NCBI RefSeq assembly: GCF_001905905.1
Contig: NZ_LIVT01000003.1
Coordinates: forward strand, 635,001-699,000
DNA: 64,000 bases
DNA from: Streptomyces sp. CB02366
Lineage (GTDB): Bacteria; Actinomycetota; Actinomycetes; Streptomycetales; Streptomycetaceae
Reading direction: 5' to 3'
Shown: positions 42,438 to 52,500 of the stretch, piece after piece
Layout of the letters: every line of letters begins with the position of its first letter
Position numbering within the stretch: the stretch's first letter is position 1
Program-made: the position numbers and the translations under genes
The notes under the pieces: generated by a model
What the model was told of the DNA's origin: nothing
The model's input: the letters and a program-made list of their open reading frames with translations, nothing else
Database searches by the model: none

Positions 42438-43588
42438 GCCTGTTCTTCCGCGGCCGTGAGCGGCGGGCGCCGTTCTCCGAGCCGGAGATTCCGCGCCCCT
42501 CCGCGCTGGGCCGCTCGTTCGCCCGGGTCGACCTGTCGCGCAGCGAGGCGTCGTTGCAGAAGGTCGCGGTGTGGTCGGCTACCGACCTGATCGCGAGCCT
42601 GGTGTCGACGCTGCCGCTGGACGTGTTCCAGGGGCAGGGCAAGAACCGCCGGGAGGTCGAGCCGCCGAGGGTCCTCACCGACCCGGGCGGGGACGGGTAC
42701 GGGCGGGGTGACTGGCTGTACTCGTACATGATGTCGCTGCTGCTGCGCGGCAACGGCAACGGGCAGGTCGGTGACCGGGACCGGCTCGGGAACCCCACGC
42801 TGATCGTGCTGTACCACCCGGACGAGGTGGTCGGGTGGCGGGACGAGAAGACCGGACTGCCCCAGTGGCGGGTTGCCGGGCAGAAGGTCCCGGCCGAGGA
42901 CATGTGGCACCAGCGGGCCTACCCGGCGCCCGGCCGGCTGATGGGCCTGTCCCCGGTCGAGCACCACGCCGGGACGATCGGCCTCGGCATCGCGGCCAGC
43001 AGGTTCGGGATGCAGTGGTTCGCGGACGGGGCGCACCCCTCGGGGATGCTGACCAACGACCAGGGCCTGGACGCGAAGCAGGCGGCCACCGCGAAGCAGC
43101 GATTCCTGGCGGCCCTCACCGGGAGCCGTGAGCCGCTGGTGCTGGGCAAGGGCTGGAAGTACCAGCAGATCCAGGTGTCCGCGAACGAGTCGCAGTTCCT
43201 GGAGACGCAGCGGTACACCGCGGCGGAGTGCGCCCGCATCTACGGGCCGGGCATGCCGGAGATCCTCGGCTACGACACCGGCGGGTCGATGACCTACGCC
43301 AACGTGGAGCAAAGGTCCCTGGACCTGCTGACCTACAGCATCGACCGGTGGCTGGTGCGCGGCGAGAACATGTTCACCTCCCTGCTGCCGCCGGGCCAGT
43401 ACGCCAAGTTCAATCGGGCGGCGCTGTCCCGCACGGACTTGCTGACCCGGGTGCGGGCCCACGCGATCGCGTTGCAGAACCGGTGGCGGGTCGTGAACGA
43501 GGTCCGTGACCTGGAGGACCTGACGCCGGTGGAGTGGGGCGACAAGCCGACCGATGCCGCGGCGCCGAAGGTGCGGATCGATGACTAG
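42434..43588 (+). CDS. Portal protein (HK97 family)
   Basis: 384 residues. The core shows HK97-family portal features: AVWSATDLIASLVSTLPLDVF near the start, MMSLLLRGNGNGQVG, and the helical stem region after LIVLYHPDEVVGW, ending with NVEQRSLDLLTYSIDRWLVRGE. Twelve copies form the ring at one capsid vertex through which DNA enters and leaves. The length is typical for this family. Confidence 0.94.
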   Translation: MSLFFRGRERRAPFSEPEIPRPSALGRSFARVDLSRSEASLQKVAVWSATDLIASLVSTLPLDVFQGQGKNRREVEPPRVLTDPGGDGYGRGDWLYSYMMSLLLRGNGNGQVGDRDRLGNPTLIVLYHPDEVVGWRDEKTGLPQWRVAGQKVPAEDMWHQRAYPAPGRLMGLSPVEHHAGTIGLGIAASRFGMQWFADGAHPSGMLTNDQGLDAKQAATAKQRFLAALTGSREPLVLGKGWKYQQIQVSANESQFLETQRYTAAECARIYGPGMPEILGYDTGGSMTYANVEQRSLDLLTYSIDRWLVRGENMFTSLLPPGQYAKFNRAALSRTDLLTRVRAHAIALQNRWRVVNEVRDLEDLTPVEWGDKPTDAAAPKVRIDD

Positions 43589-43601
43589 CGAAGGGGGCGC
43601 G

Positions 43602-44276
43602 ATGAGCGTCAAGAGCGACCGGGCGACCGCGTCCGGCACGGTCCGCCGTGCGTTCCCGGTGCAGCTGGAGGTCCGCGCGAAGGCCGGGGCCTCCGCGGTG
43701 TCCACGGTGCAGGGGTACGCCTCGGTGACCGAGGAGCCGTTCGAGATGTGGGACTGGCTGGGGATGTACCACGAGGTGGTGCGCTCCGGCGCGTTCGGCA
43801 AGACGCTGGGCGAGAACCCGCAGGTGCAGCTGCTGCTGAACCACGGGGGCCTGGCGATGGCGTACACGAAGGCCGGGACACTGCGCCTGTCGGAGGACTC
43901 CACCGGCCTGCACATGGAGGCGGACGTCTCCACCAAGCGCAACGACGTCAGCGACATGCTGGCGGCCCTGGACGACGGCAGCGTGGACGAGATGTCGTTC
44001 GCGTTCCGGGTGACCCGCCAGCTGTGGTCCCCGGACTACGACCAGCGCGACATCATCGAGGTGGACCTGCACCGCGGTGACGTGTCCGTCGTGAACTTCG
44101 GGGCGAACCCCGCGACGTCGGTCGGCGCGGTGCGCGCGGCCGACTTCGACCAGATGGACGAGGCGGACGCCCGGGCGCTGTACGAGCGCCTTCAGCGCCG
44201 CCTGGAGCCCGCCCCCGCGGCGGTCTCCCACCCGCTGGACCTGTACCGGATGCAGGCCGAAGCACTCGGCCTGTAG
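43602..44276 (+). CDS. HK97-family prohead protease
   Basis: 224 residues. The herpesvirus-assemblin-like protease fold is recognisable: VQGYASVTEEPFEMWD, YHEVVRSGAFGKTL, VQLLLNHGGLAMAYTKAG (His), and DEMSFAFRV (catalytic Ser in MSF). It matures the capsid by removing the delta domain. AAGGGGG precedes ATG 43602; an upstream ATG at 43581 overlapping the portal gene is an alternative. Confidence 0.92.
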   Translation: MSVKSDRATASGTVRRAFPVQLEVRAKAGASAVSTVQGYASVTEEPFEMWDWLGMYHEVVRSGAFGKTLGENPQVQLLLNHGGLAMAYTKAGTLRLSEDSTGLHMEADVSTKRNDVSDMLAALDDGSVDEMSFAFRVTRQLWSPDYDQRDIIEVDLHRGDVSVVNFGANPATSVGAVRAADFDQMDEADARALYERLQRRLEPAPAAVSHPLDLYRMQAEALGL

Positions 44277-44321
44277 CCACACCCGCCTGCCCCACCCTGC
44301 CGCGCCGGAGCCCACGCCGGA

Positions 44322-44348
44322 GCGGTCCTCGGCATGCCCGCGGACCGC
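44322..44348. terminator. Short hairpin before the capsid gene
   Basis: GCGGTCC (44322-44328) pairs with GGACCGC (44342-44348) across 13 bases, in the 146-bp gap before the capsid gene. It may be a processing or pausing site. Confidence 0.4.
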
Positions 44349-44422
44349 CACCACCTGGGCCACCACCCGACCAGAGACCCGCAGGCGCGACCCATCACCA
44401 CCAACCCTGAAGGGAGCGAGCC

Positions 44423-45790
44423 ATGCTCGCCTACCTGCGTAAGCAGATGACGGCCGCGCTCGAAGCCCGGGCCGCGCTGAAGACCGAACTGGATTCCGTC
44501 CTCACCGCCCCGACGGCGGAGAACCGCAACCCGAACGAGGCCGAGGCCGCCCGGTTCGCGGAGAAGCGCGACGCGGTCAAGGCCAAGGACGCCGAGATCG
44601 AGGAGCTGTCCGCCCGCATCAAGGACCTGGAGGAGGACGAGAAGCGGGAGCAGCGCGCCGCCGAACTCCTCGCCCAGCACGGGCAGGCCGGAGAGCGCCG
44701 CGAGCGCGTCACGGTCACCTCGGAGCCGGAGACCTACCGCAAGGGCGGACAGCAGTCCTACTTCCGCGACCTGTACCGGGCGACGCAGAAGGGCGACACG
44801 GCTGCGGCCGAGCGTCTCCAGCGCAACGACCGCGAGGTCATGGAGCAGCGGGCCGTCACCACCACCGACGGCAGCATGGGCGAGTTCGTGCCCCCGCTGT
44901 GGATGGTCAACGACTACGTGGCCCTGGCCCGGGCCGGGCGGGTCGCCGCCGACCGTGTGCGGCACCAGCCGCTGCCGGCGGGCACCGACTCCATCAGCCT
45001 GCCCAAGGTCGCCTCCGGCACGGCGGTCGCCGAGCAGGCCGCACAGAACACGTCGGTGCAGAACACCGACGCCACCCTGACCAGCGTGACCGCGTCAGTG
45101 GCGACGATCGCCGGTCAGCAGACCGTGCCGCAGCAGCTGCTCGACCAGTCCCCGATCAACGTCGACAGCATCCTGCTGGCGGACCTGGCGGCCGACTACG
45201 CGGTCAAGCTGGACACGTTCGTCCTGACGAACAACGCGGCGAACAAGCGGGGCCTGCTGGCGGTGCCCGGCGTCAACGCCGTCACCTACACCGACGCCAC
45301 CCCCACCACGGCCGAGCTGTACCCGAAGGTCGCCGACGGCATCCAGCTCATCCACACCAACCGGCTGATGCCCGCGGACACGATCCTGATGCACCCGCGC
45401 CGGTGGGCGTGGTTCACCGCGCAGGTCGACACCCAGGGCCGGCCGCTGGTCGTGCCGGTGACGAACATGCCGCAGAACGCGCTGGCCGCGATGGAGGGCG
45501 TGAACTCCGAGGGGTTCGTGGGCACGCTCCAGGGCCTGCCGGTGTACGTCGACCCGAACATCCCGACCGGGCTCGGGGCGGGCACCAACGAGGACCGCAT
45601 CCTCATCCTCCGTGCGGACGACGTGATCCTCTTCGAGGGCTCCCCGCGGGCCGAGGTGTTCCGGGAGACGAAGGCCGACCAGCTGTCGGTGCTGCTGCGG
45701 TTCTTCAACTACGCGGCCCTGCACTCGGAGAGGTACCCGAAGTCCATCTCGGTCCTCGCCGGCACGGGCCTGATCGCCCCGACGTTCTGA
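44423..45790 (+). CDS. Major capsid protein (HK97 fold)
   Basis: 455 residues. An N-terminal delta domain of coiled coil (about 1-95; KQMTAALEARAALKTELDSV, ARIKDLEEDEKREQ) is presumably cut off by the protease. The HK97 shell domain (about 150-455) includes the N-arm, FVPPLWMVNDYVALARAG, the E-loop region with VPQQLLDQSP, and the P-domain with MHPRRWAWFTAQVD. AAGGGAGC precedes the ATG. Confidence 0.95.
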   Translation: MLAYLRKQMTAALEARAALKTELDSVLTAPTAENRNPNEAEAARFAEKRDAVKAKDAEIEELSARIKDLEEDEKREQRAAELLAQHGQAGERRERVTVTSEPETYRKGGQQSYFRDLYRATQKGDTAAAERLQRNDREVMEQRAVTTTDGSMGEFVPPLWMVNDYVALARAGRVAADRVRHQPLPAGTDSISLPKVASGTAVAEQAAQNTSVQNTDATLTSVTASVATIAGQQTVPQQLLDQSPINVDSILLADLAADYAVKLDTFVLTNNAANKRGLLAVPGVNAVTYTDATPTTAELYPKVADGIQLIHTNRLMPADTILMHPRRWAWFTAQVDTQGRPLVVPVTNMPQNALAAMEGVNSEGFVGTLQGLPVYVDPNIPTGLGAGTNEDRILILRADDVILFEGSPRAEVFRETKADQLSVLLRFFNYAALHSERYPKSISVLAGTGLIAPTF

Positions 45791-45797
45791 TCCCCCT

Positions 45798-45825
45798 GGC
45801 CGCCGGGCGCTCCTGCCCGGCGGCC
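45798..45825 (+). terminator. Hairpin after the capsid gene
   Basis: GGCCGCCGGGC (45798-45808) and its perfect complement (45815-45825) enclose GCTCCT, followed by CCTTCGC. Such a hairpin after the capsid gene can limit downstream expression and stabilise the capsid mRNA. Confidence 0.7.
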
Positions 45826-45845
45826 CCTTCGCGGAAGGAGCAGCC

Positions 45846-46100
45846 GTGGCTGCACGCAAGAGCACACCGCCCGCGCCCGAGCCCCCGGAGCCGGACGTCG
45901 TGGACGAGGACCAGGTTGAGGCGGAGGAGCGGCCCGCGCCCACCGCGGTGGAGGTCGCCTACGTCGAGGCGCTCCGCCGGGAGCGGGAGGGCTACACCCG
46001 CTACGGGCGCGAGGACCGGGTCGCTGCCGTCGAAGCCGAGCTGAAGCGGCTCGGCGCCCCGCTGGAGCGCGCGGTCACCCGCCCGCCCGAGACCGCCTAG
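45846..46100 (+). CDS. Small head protein
   Basis: 84 residues from a GTG, with GGAAGGAG upstream. A disordered Pro/Glu-rich start leads into a helical segment (VEVAYVEALRREREGYTRYGREDRVAAVEAELKRLGAP), a motif common in small proteins after actinophage capsid genes. It may be a capsid or connector accessory; function unknown. Confidence 0.62.
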   Translation: MAARKSTPPAPEPPEPDVVDEDQVEAEERPAPTAVEVAYVEALRREREGYTRYGREDRVAAVEAELKRLGAPLERAVTRPPETA

Positions 46101-46111
46101 GAGGTGGCCCG

Positions 46112-46660
46112 GTGGCGCTCCTCACCCTGGCCGAGGCCAAGGCCCAGCTCGACTACGACGGCGACGCCAACGACACAGAGATCCAGGCGTACATCGACGC
46201 GCTGACCCCGGTCATCGAGCTGCACACGGGCCCGGTGGAGAACCGGACGGTGACCGAGACGGTGACCGGCCGGGGCCCGCTGCTGGCACTGACGAAGGTG
46301 CCCGTCGTCTCCCTCACCTCCCTCACCCCCCGGCTCTCCTCCGGCAGGGCCGTCGATGTCTCCGAGGTGGTGCTCGATCCGGACGCCGGCGTCGTCCGCC
46401 GCCTGGACGGGGCGTCGTGGTCCGGCGGGCCGTGGACGGCGGTGTACGTGGCCGGGCGGGGCGAGGTCCCGCCGACCATCAACCTCGCGGCCCGGATCCT
46501 GCTGCAACACCTGTGGCGCACCCAGTACGGGGCAGCGCGGGGCGGCGGCGGGGCCGACGACTACAGCGTCACCGAGCCGGTCATCGGCTACGGGTACGCG
46601 ATCCCGAACCGGGTGCTGCACCTGCTGGAGCCGTTCAAGGCCCCGCCCGGGTTCGCGTGA
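46112..46660 (+). CDS. Head-tail connector protein (gp6-like)
   Basis: 182 residues from a GTG with AGGAGG upstream. It opens with LTLAEAKAQLDYDGDANDTEIQ, the typical start of adaptor proteins of the HK97 gp6 family, then a helical core and PPTINLAARILLQHLWRTQYG. It should form the ring below the portal. Confidence 0.85.
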   Translation: MALLTLAEAKAQLDYDGDANDTEIQAYIDALTPVIELHTGPVENRTVTETVTGRGPLLALTKVPVVSLTSLTPRLSSGRAVDVSEVVLDPDAGVVRRLDGASWSGGPWTAVYVAGRGEVPPTINLAARILLQHLWRTQYGAARGGGGADDYSVTEPVIGYGYAIPNRVLHLLEPFKAPPGFA

Positions 46661-47124
46661 TGGCGACGTCTGCGGCCCCGGCCGCGATCGACGCGCTGCT
46701 CACCATCCTGCCCGCGGCCCCCGGGCTGGCCGGGGCGCGGATCATCGACGGGCCGCCGGGGGTGAATTTCACCGAGCGGTTCCGGATCTACGTCGGCTAC
46801 TCGCCGGGCTCCGACCAGGCGGCCGAGATCCAGCAGTCGTTCGCTGGGGCGGGCGCCCGGCAGCGCGACGAGGACGGCCTGATCGCCTGCTACGCCGAGG
46901 CGCGCGGCGGCGACAAGGACATGCGGCTGCGCCGCAACCAGGTCTTCGGCCTGCTGGCCGAGGTCGAGAACGCGCTGCGCGGGACGGCCGCGGCCCCCGA
47001 GGCCCCGACCCTAAACGGGGCGGTGCTGTGGTCGGAGGTGACCGCCGGCTCCCTCGTCCAGTCGCAGGAGAACGGGGCCTACGCCGGGCTCGGCTTCACC
47101 GTGGCGTACCACGCCCGTATCTGA
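46660..47124 (+). CDS. Head-tail or tail completion protein
   Basis: 154 residues starting in a TGATG overlap. A short helical start precedes beta-rich segments (RFRIYVGYSPGSDQ, IACYAEARGGDKDMRLRRNQVFGLL, GAVLWSEVTAGSLVQSQ, GLGFTVAYHARI). Order between connector and tail tube suggests a neck or tail-terminator role. Confidence 0.68.
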   Translation: MATSAAPAAIDALLTILPAAPGLAGARIIDGPPGVNFTERFRIYVGYSPGSDQAAEIQQSFAGAGARQRDEDGLIACYAEARGGDKDMRLRRNQVFGLLAEVENALRGTAAAPEAPTLNGAVLWSEVTAGSLVQSQENGAYAGLGFTVAYHARI

Positions 47125-47148
47125 TCACCACCAACCAGGAGGACAGCC

Positions 47149-47448
47149 ATGGCGCGAGTGCGCTTCATCGGCCCGGAGCCGGTCACCGTGCCGGAGCTCG
47201 GCGGCCGTGAGATCCAGCCCGACGAGATCGTCGAGGTGCCCGACCAGCGGTTCGAGGGCTACGTCTGCCAGACCTCGACGTGGGAGTCGATCGAGGAGCC
47301 GCGCGACTGGGTGTGGCCGGAGGAAGAGGCGCAAGCCGCGCCGGAGTCAGCGCCGGTAGCGGCTCTCGCTGCGCCCCCGGTCGAGCCCTCGCCGGCCCCG
47401 AAGAAGACCGCTGCGGCCAAGGCCGCGTCCAGCTCGAAGGAGGGCTGA
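47149..47448 (+). CDS. Small structural-region protein
   Basis: 99 residues. An N-terminal beta-rich part (MARVRFIGPEPVTVPELGG; EIVEVPDQRFEGYVCQ) precedes a disordered Ala/Pro/Lys tail (about 65-99). Proteins of this pattern lie near the tail tube gene in many actinophages. Function unknown. Confidence 0.62.
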   Translation: MARVRFIGPEPVTVPELGGREIQPDEIVEVPDQRFEGYVCQTSTWESIEEPRDWVWPEEEAQAAPESAPVAALAAPPVEPSPAPKKTAAAKAASSSKEG

Positions 47449-47451
47449 CCC

Positions 47452-48438
47452 ATGGCGATCGGATCGGGTCTGGGCGCCCAGATGGGGATCGCGGCCGAGT
47501 CGGCCTACGGCACCTATGTGGCGCCGACGAAGTTCATCGAGTTCACGAAGGAGTCCCTTCAGCTCAAGAAGACCACGGCGCAGTCCGCGGGGATCGCGGC
47601 GAACCGGCTGGTGCCGCTGTCGTCGCGGCGCGTGGTGACGCAGCGGCAGGCGTCCGGGTCGCTGGAGATGGAGGTCACCAACAAGGCGATGGGCCTGCTC
47701 TTGCAGTCGCTCATGGGGACCTCGGTGACTCCGGCCCAGCAGGCGGCGACGTCGGCTTATCTCCAGACGCACGTCCTCGCGGACACGGTCGGCAAGAGCC
47801 TCACCATCCAGAAGGGCGTGCCCCTCACCACGGGCACGGTCACGCGGAAGAACTTCCTGGGCTGCAAGGTCATCAGCGCGGAGTTCTCGTGCGAGGTCGG
47901 CGGGATGCTGACCGCCAGCTTCGAGATCGACAGCAAGGACGTCGAGGAGACGTCCGTCCTGGCGAGCGCGTCGTACCCGGCGATGGCTCCGTTCCACTTC
48001 GGGCAGATGAGCCTGAAGACCGGGGTGTTCGCATCCGAGGTGGCGCGAAGCGGGGTCCGCAAGGTCAGCGTCAAGATCGAGCGCCCGCAGGCCACCGAGC
48101 GGTTCTACGCCGGGGCGGCCGGGCTGAAGGCGGAGCCGATCGCGAACGACCAGGTCAAGATCAGCGGGTCGATCGAGATGGACTACGTCGACACGGTCCT
48201 CGACGACCTGCACACCAGCGACGCGGCCACCGCCCTGGTGTGGGACTTCACCGGGCCGCTGATCGCCGCGACGCACTTCGAGCGGTTCACGATCAAGATC
48301 CCGGCGGTCAAGTTCGACGACGCGCCGCCGACCGTGGACGGCTTCGACGTGGTCAAGCCCACGCTGTCCTTCACCGGCCTGTACGACGGCACGAACAACA
48401 CCGTCATCGAGTACATGTCCACGGACATCACCCTGTAG
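47452..48438 (+). CDS. Major tail (tube) protein
   Basis: 328 residues. Starts SGLGAQMGIAAESAYGTYV and includes alternating beta strands typical of long siphovirus tube proteins (FLGCKVISAEFSCEVGGMLT, KVSVKIERPQATERFY, VKISGSIEMDYVDTVL, TLSFTGLYDGTNNT). Hexameric rings of it would form the tail tube. Position before the chaperone pair supports this. Confidence 0.85.
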   Translation: MAIGSGLGAQMGIAAESAYGTYVAPTKFIEFTKESLQLKKTTAQSAGIAANRLVPLSSRRVVTQRQASGSLEMEVTNKAMGLLLQSLMGTSVTPAQQAATSAYLQTHVLADTVGKSLTIQKGVPLTTGTVTRKNFLGCKVISAEFSCEVGGMLTASFEIDSKDVEETSVLASASYPAMAPFHFGQMSLKTGVFASEVARSGVRKVSVKIERPQATERFYAGAAGLKAEPIANDQVKISGSIEMDYVDTVLDDLHTSDAATALVWDFTGPLIAATHFERFTIKIPAVKFDDAPPTVDGFDVVKPTLSFTGLYDGTNNTVIEYMSTDITL

Positions 48439-48449
48439 GAGGTGGCCCG

Positions 48450-48965
48450 GTGGCTCTCTCCTCCGTACAGATCACCGGCACCGGCCAGCTGCTGTCCGTG
48501 TCGCGGCAGCTGCGGGCGGCGGCCGGGCCCCCGGTGCAGCGGTCCTTCAGCCGCAGGATTCGGCGGGCGGCTGAGCCGCTGCACCGCGACATGCAGACCA
48601 CCGTCCGCACCCTGCCGCTGGCCGCGGACGGCCGCCGGGCAGGGAGCCGCGGCGGCCCGTCGCCGACGTCCCGCCCGTTCCGGGCGACCTTGGCCGAGGC
48701 GGTCCGGATCAGCGTCCGCGCGAGCAGCAGCCCCGGCGCCCGGGTGTTCGTCGACAAGGGCCGCCTGCCCCGGGACATCTCCGTCGGGGTGCTCTACCAG
48801 CTGAACGACGGCAGGCTCCGCCACCCCGTGTTCGGCAACCGCAGCCGGTGGACCAACCAGCGCACCCCCGCCATGTGGTGGGACCGCACGGTCCGCGAGC
48901 ACACCCCCCGTATGCAGGCCGAGGTCGCGCGCGTCCTGGACGACGTGGCCCGGCACCTCACCTAG
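48450..48965 (+). CDS. Minor tail / neck protein (gp10-like)
   Basis: 171 residues from a GTG with AGGAGG upstream. The sequence is Arg-rich and helical in the first half (LLSVSRQLRAAAGPPVQRSF) with a beta-rich later region. It is similar in layout to HK97 gp10/tail-component proteins. The start lies 11 bp after the tube gene. Confidence 0.65.
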   Translation: MALSSVQITGTGQLLSVSRQLRAAAGPPVQRSFSRRIRRAAEPLHRDMQTTVRTLPLAADGRRAGSRGGPSPTSRPFRATLAEAVRISVRASSSPGARVFVDKGRLPRDISVGVLYQLNDGRLRHPVFGNRSRWTNQRTPAMWWDRTVREHTPRMQAEVARVLDDVARHLT

Positions 48966-48973
48966 GAGCAACG

Positions 48974-49474
48974 TTGATCATCATCTACACCCCCGAGGGC
49001 GGCGAGTCCGAGCGCCTCGACGCGGGCCGTCTACGCGCGAGCGAGATCCAGATCGCCGAGCGGACCGCGGACCGGCCGTGGGACGTGCTGAAGGCGGGCC
49101 TGCTCGACGGCGACGTCACGGCGGTGCGGACCCTGGCCTGGGTCATCAAGAAGCGCACGGACCCCTCGCTGCGGTTCAACGCGTTCGACCCGTTCGAGGA
49201 CGAGCTGGCCGTCCGGCTCGACTCCCGCGAGACCCACGGCTACGCGAAGGAGATGTTCGAGCGGTACGGCCACGATCCGGAGGAACTGGCCGGCGCGTGG
49301 GCCGAGCTGCGCCAGGCGGCCGATGACCCGGCTGTCGCGGAGGCCGCGATCAAGGAGCAGACGGACGGCCCAAAAGCCGGAGCCGCGCCGAGTGGTTCGG
49401 TGACCTCCGAGACGGATACCTCGGGCTCCTCGCCTTCCACTTCGGCTACACCCCCGACGACGTCGACCAGCTGA
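48974..49474 (+). CDS. Tail assembly chaperone, short form
   Basis: 166 residues from a TTG start five bases after GGAG. Helical core with LDAGRLRASEIQIAERTADR and VRTLAWVIKKRTDPSLRFNAF, then a Ser/Thr-rich end after the slippery site. It corresponds to the G protein of lambda, which coats the tape measure during tail assembly. The low-complexity tail after the CCCAAAA site is probably only the zero-frame readthrough. Confidence 0.88.
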   Translation: MIIIYTPEGGESERLDAGRLRASEIQIAERTADRPWDVLKAGLLDGDVTAVRTLAWVIKKRTDPSLRFNAFDPFEDELAVRLDSRETHGYAKEMFERYGHDPEELAGAWAELRQAADDPAVAEAAIKEQTDGPKAGAAPSGSVTSETDTSGSSPSTSATPPTTSTS

Positions 49475-49557
49475 CGGTCGACGACTTCTACCTGCTCACC
49501 GGCTGGATCGACCGGCACCAGGCCGCCGTCGCGGCGCAGACCACCGGAGGTGAGTGA
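48974..49557 (+). CDS. Tail assembly chaperone, -1 frameshift fusion
   Basis: Zero frame 48974-49375, then -1 frame from 49375 to the stop at 49555-49557, giving a product of about 194 residues. The extension reads AEWFGDLRDGYLGLLAF and DDFYLLTGWIDRHQAA, which is coding-like and corresponds to the T part of lambda GT. Its stop overlaps the tape-measure start (TGATG). Confidence 0.88.
49369..49375 (+). promoter_or_regulatory. Slippery site CCCAAAA for -1 frameshifting
   Basis: In the zero frame the codons are CCA AAA, preceded by C, so the heptamer has the X XXY YYZ form. Tandem slippage to CCC AAA continues into an open frame of 60 codons that reaches the tape-measure gene. Confidence 0.9.
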
Positions 49558-52500
49558 TGGCGGAACGGCGCCTTGCGTTCGTGCTCGACGGCCGGGACCG
49601 GCTGTCCCCGGTGTTCCGCCGGGCCGGAGAGTCCGCAGAGGACTTCCGGCGCCGGGTGGAGTCGTCCGCGTCCGGGGCGTCGGGGGCGGTGCGCGCGTTC
49701 ACGGCAGACGCCGACGGGCGGCTGCGGGGGCTGGACGGCCGGTTCGTGTCCACGTCGGTGGCGACCCGCCGCCTGGGCGGGGACATGGGCCGCCTGGTGC
49801 CCTCGCTGCGCGGCGCGTCCGGCGGGGCCGAGGACCTCGCCAGGTCGGGCAGTCGGCTCGGCCCGGTGCTGTGGGGGGTGGCCGGGGCGCTCGGCCTGTC
49901 GTTGCTGCCCGCGCTGGGCGCGGTCGTGCCGATGGCGGCCGGGACCGGGCTCGCCCTGGGCACCCTGGCCCTCGGGTTCTCCGGGGTCGGTGAGGCGGCG
50001 GCCCTGGCCGGGGAGGACCAGGAGGAGTACGCCAAGGCCCTGGCCAAGCTGTCCCCCGAGGCCCGGACCTTCACCAAGGAACTCGTCTCGGTGAAGGGCG
50101 AGTTCTCCGACTTCGGCAAGAAGATCCAGGCGGCGATGCTGCCCGGGTTCACGAAGGGGCTGAAGGAAGCACGGCCCGTCGTCGACATCGTCGGCCGGGG
50201 CATGACCGGGTTGGGTAAGGGCTTCGGTGACGCGGCGGCCGGCGCGGGCAGGCTGTTCAGGTCGGGCGGGTTCCAGCGGGACTTGAAGACCAACCTCGAC
50301 CTGGGCCGCAGCTTCGTCCGCGAGATGACCGGCGGGGTCGGTTCGCTGGGTCGGAGCCTCCTCGACTTCGGGGCGAAGTCCGGGCCGACCCTCCGCTCGT
50401 TCTCCACCGGGTTGTCCGGGCTGCTGGGCAAGGGCGGCGGCGGGCTGGCTGGCATGTTCCGTGGGCTGGAGCCTGGGATCGCCGGGAGCGCCCGCCTCCT
50501 CGACGGGCTGTTCGGTGCGGTGAACCGCATCCTGCCCGCCCTCGGCCGGCTCGGCGGTGAGGCGGGCCGGACCTTCGGCCCGCTGTTCGGTGAGCTGTTC
50601 GAGTTCAGCGGCAAGGCGACGTCCGCCCTGATGGACGGGCTCGGCGTCGCGATCCGCTGGCTGTCGCCGGTCTTCAAGGACCTGAGCTTCGGCGTGAAGT
50701 CGGTGACGTCCGTCCTGTCGATCCTGGCCCCCACGGTCCGCGATACGGCAGGCGCGATCCTCGGGTCGTTCATGCCGTCGTTCGGGCAGGTCGACAAGGC
50801 GGTCGGCCCGCTCCAGCGGCTCTCGAACACGATCCAGGAGAACAAGGGCCGCATCCAGGAGTTCGCCCGGGTCGGCGGCAACGCCCTGATCACCGTCGCG
50901 GGTGCGGTCATCGAGCACCTGCCCGGCGCGCTGGGCGTTTTTCGCGTTTTCACTGGTGGGCTCATCACCGCGCTCGGCGGCGTGGTCAGTGGGTTCGCCC
51001 GCACCTTCGGGATGATCCCCGGTATCGGTGACAAGCTGAAGTCTGCGGACCGGTCGTTCCAGTCGTTCAAGGACTCGTACATCAGCGGCCTGAAGTCCGC
51101 CGAGGCGAAGACCCGGCAGTTCGCTGCCGACGCTCTGCCGAAGCTGGGCCAGGGCCAGCTGAAGATGAACATCAACAACTGGACGTCGCAGATCGAGACG
51201 GCCAAGGCCAAGCTGAAGACGGTCCCGCCGGACAAGCAGGCCAAGCTCCGTGCGGAGATCGGCGACCTTCAGCGGAAGGTGGCGTCCGCGCGGGCGGCGC
51301 TGTCGTCGCTGCACGACAAGACGGTCACGGTCACCACCCGGCACGTGGTGGTCGGCGGGCAGGCCCGCACGTCCGGGGCGCACGGCTCGCAGCTGAAGTA
51401 CGCGGGCGGCGGCCTGATTCAGGGGCCCGGCACAGGCACGTCGGACAGCATCGACATCAAGGCCAGCCACGGCGAGTTCATGATGCAGGCCAAGTCCGTG
51501 AACAAGTACGGGCTGTCCTTCATGCGGGCGGTGAACGCTGGCACGCTGAACCTGCGGTCCGCGGCGTCCGGCGTTTCCAGCGGCGGGGCCAGTGGTCTGG
51601 CCGGTGCGGGTGCTGAGGCGGGCCGTGGTCTGTCAGCGGGCTTGCGCGGCGCGGCATCTGAGGTCGATATCTCGGCGCGGGTGATGGCGGCGGCGGTGAC
51701 GTCCGGGGTCCGGGCGGAGCTGGAGATCGCGTCGCCGTCGAAGAAGATGAAGGCCCTGATGAAGGACGTCGGGAAGGGCCTGATCCTCGGGCTGACCGGC
51801 GAGAAGTCCAAGATCAAGGCGACCGCGCAGGATCTGGTCCGGGACATCTGGGCGGCGTGGAAGGGCGTCAAGACCAACAAGGACTCCCAGCTGGTCGCCC
51901 TGGTCACGAAGGACACGAAGAAACTCCAGACGCTCGCCTCCCAGCGGGACAAGATCGCCGCCCGGATCAAGGAGGCGAACGAGTACCGCGCCACCCTCAA
52001 GAGCAACGCGCAGCAGGCGGCCGGGCTGTCGTCGCTCGGGCTCCAGGACGAGGAGGTGACCGCCTCCAGCATCCAAGCCGGGCTGAGCGCCAAGCTCGCG
52101 AAGGTCAACCAGTTCGCCCGGTACGTCGCGAGCTTGGCGAAGCGGGGCCTGTCGAAGTCCCTGCTGCGGCAGGTCATCGACATGGGCCCGGAGCAGGGGT
52201 ACGCCTACGCGTCCGCCCTGGCGGGCATGGGCACGGCCGCGCTGAAGGGCGTCAACGCCACGCAGAGCCACCTCGACAAGGCGGCGAACACGCTGTCCGG
52301 GCTCGGCGCGGACCTGATGTACGACTCCGGGAAGAACGCGTCGAAGGGCTACCTGGCGGGGCTCGACTCCCAGCAGGAGGCCATCGAGAAGCAAATGCTG
52401 AAGATCGCCAAGAGCATGGACAAGGCGATCCGCAAGGCCCTCGGGATCAAGAGCCCGTCGACCGTCATGGCGCAGCTCGGTCGGCACACCACGGAGGGCC

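Noticed and set aside
49375..49557. Frameshift sequencing error in the chaperone gene
   Set aside because: The CCCAAAA heptamer in correct phase and the conserved placement before the tape measure make programmed frameshifting the better explanation.
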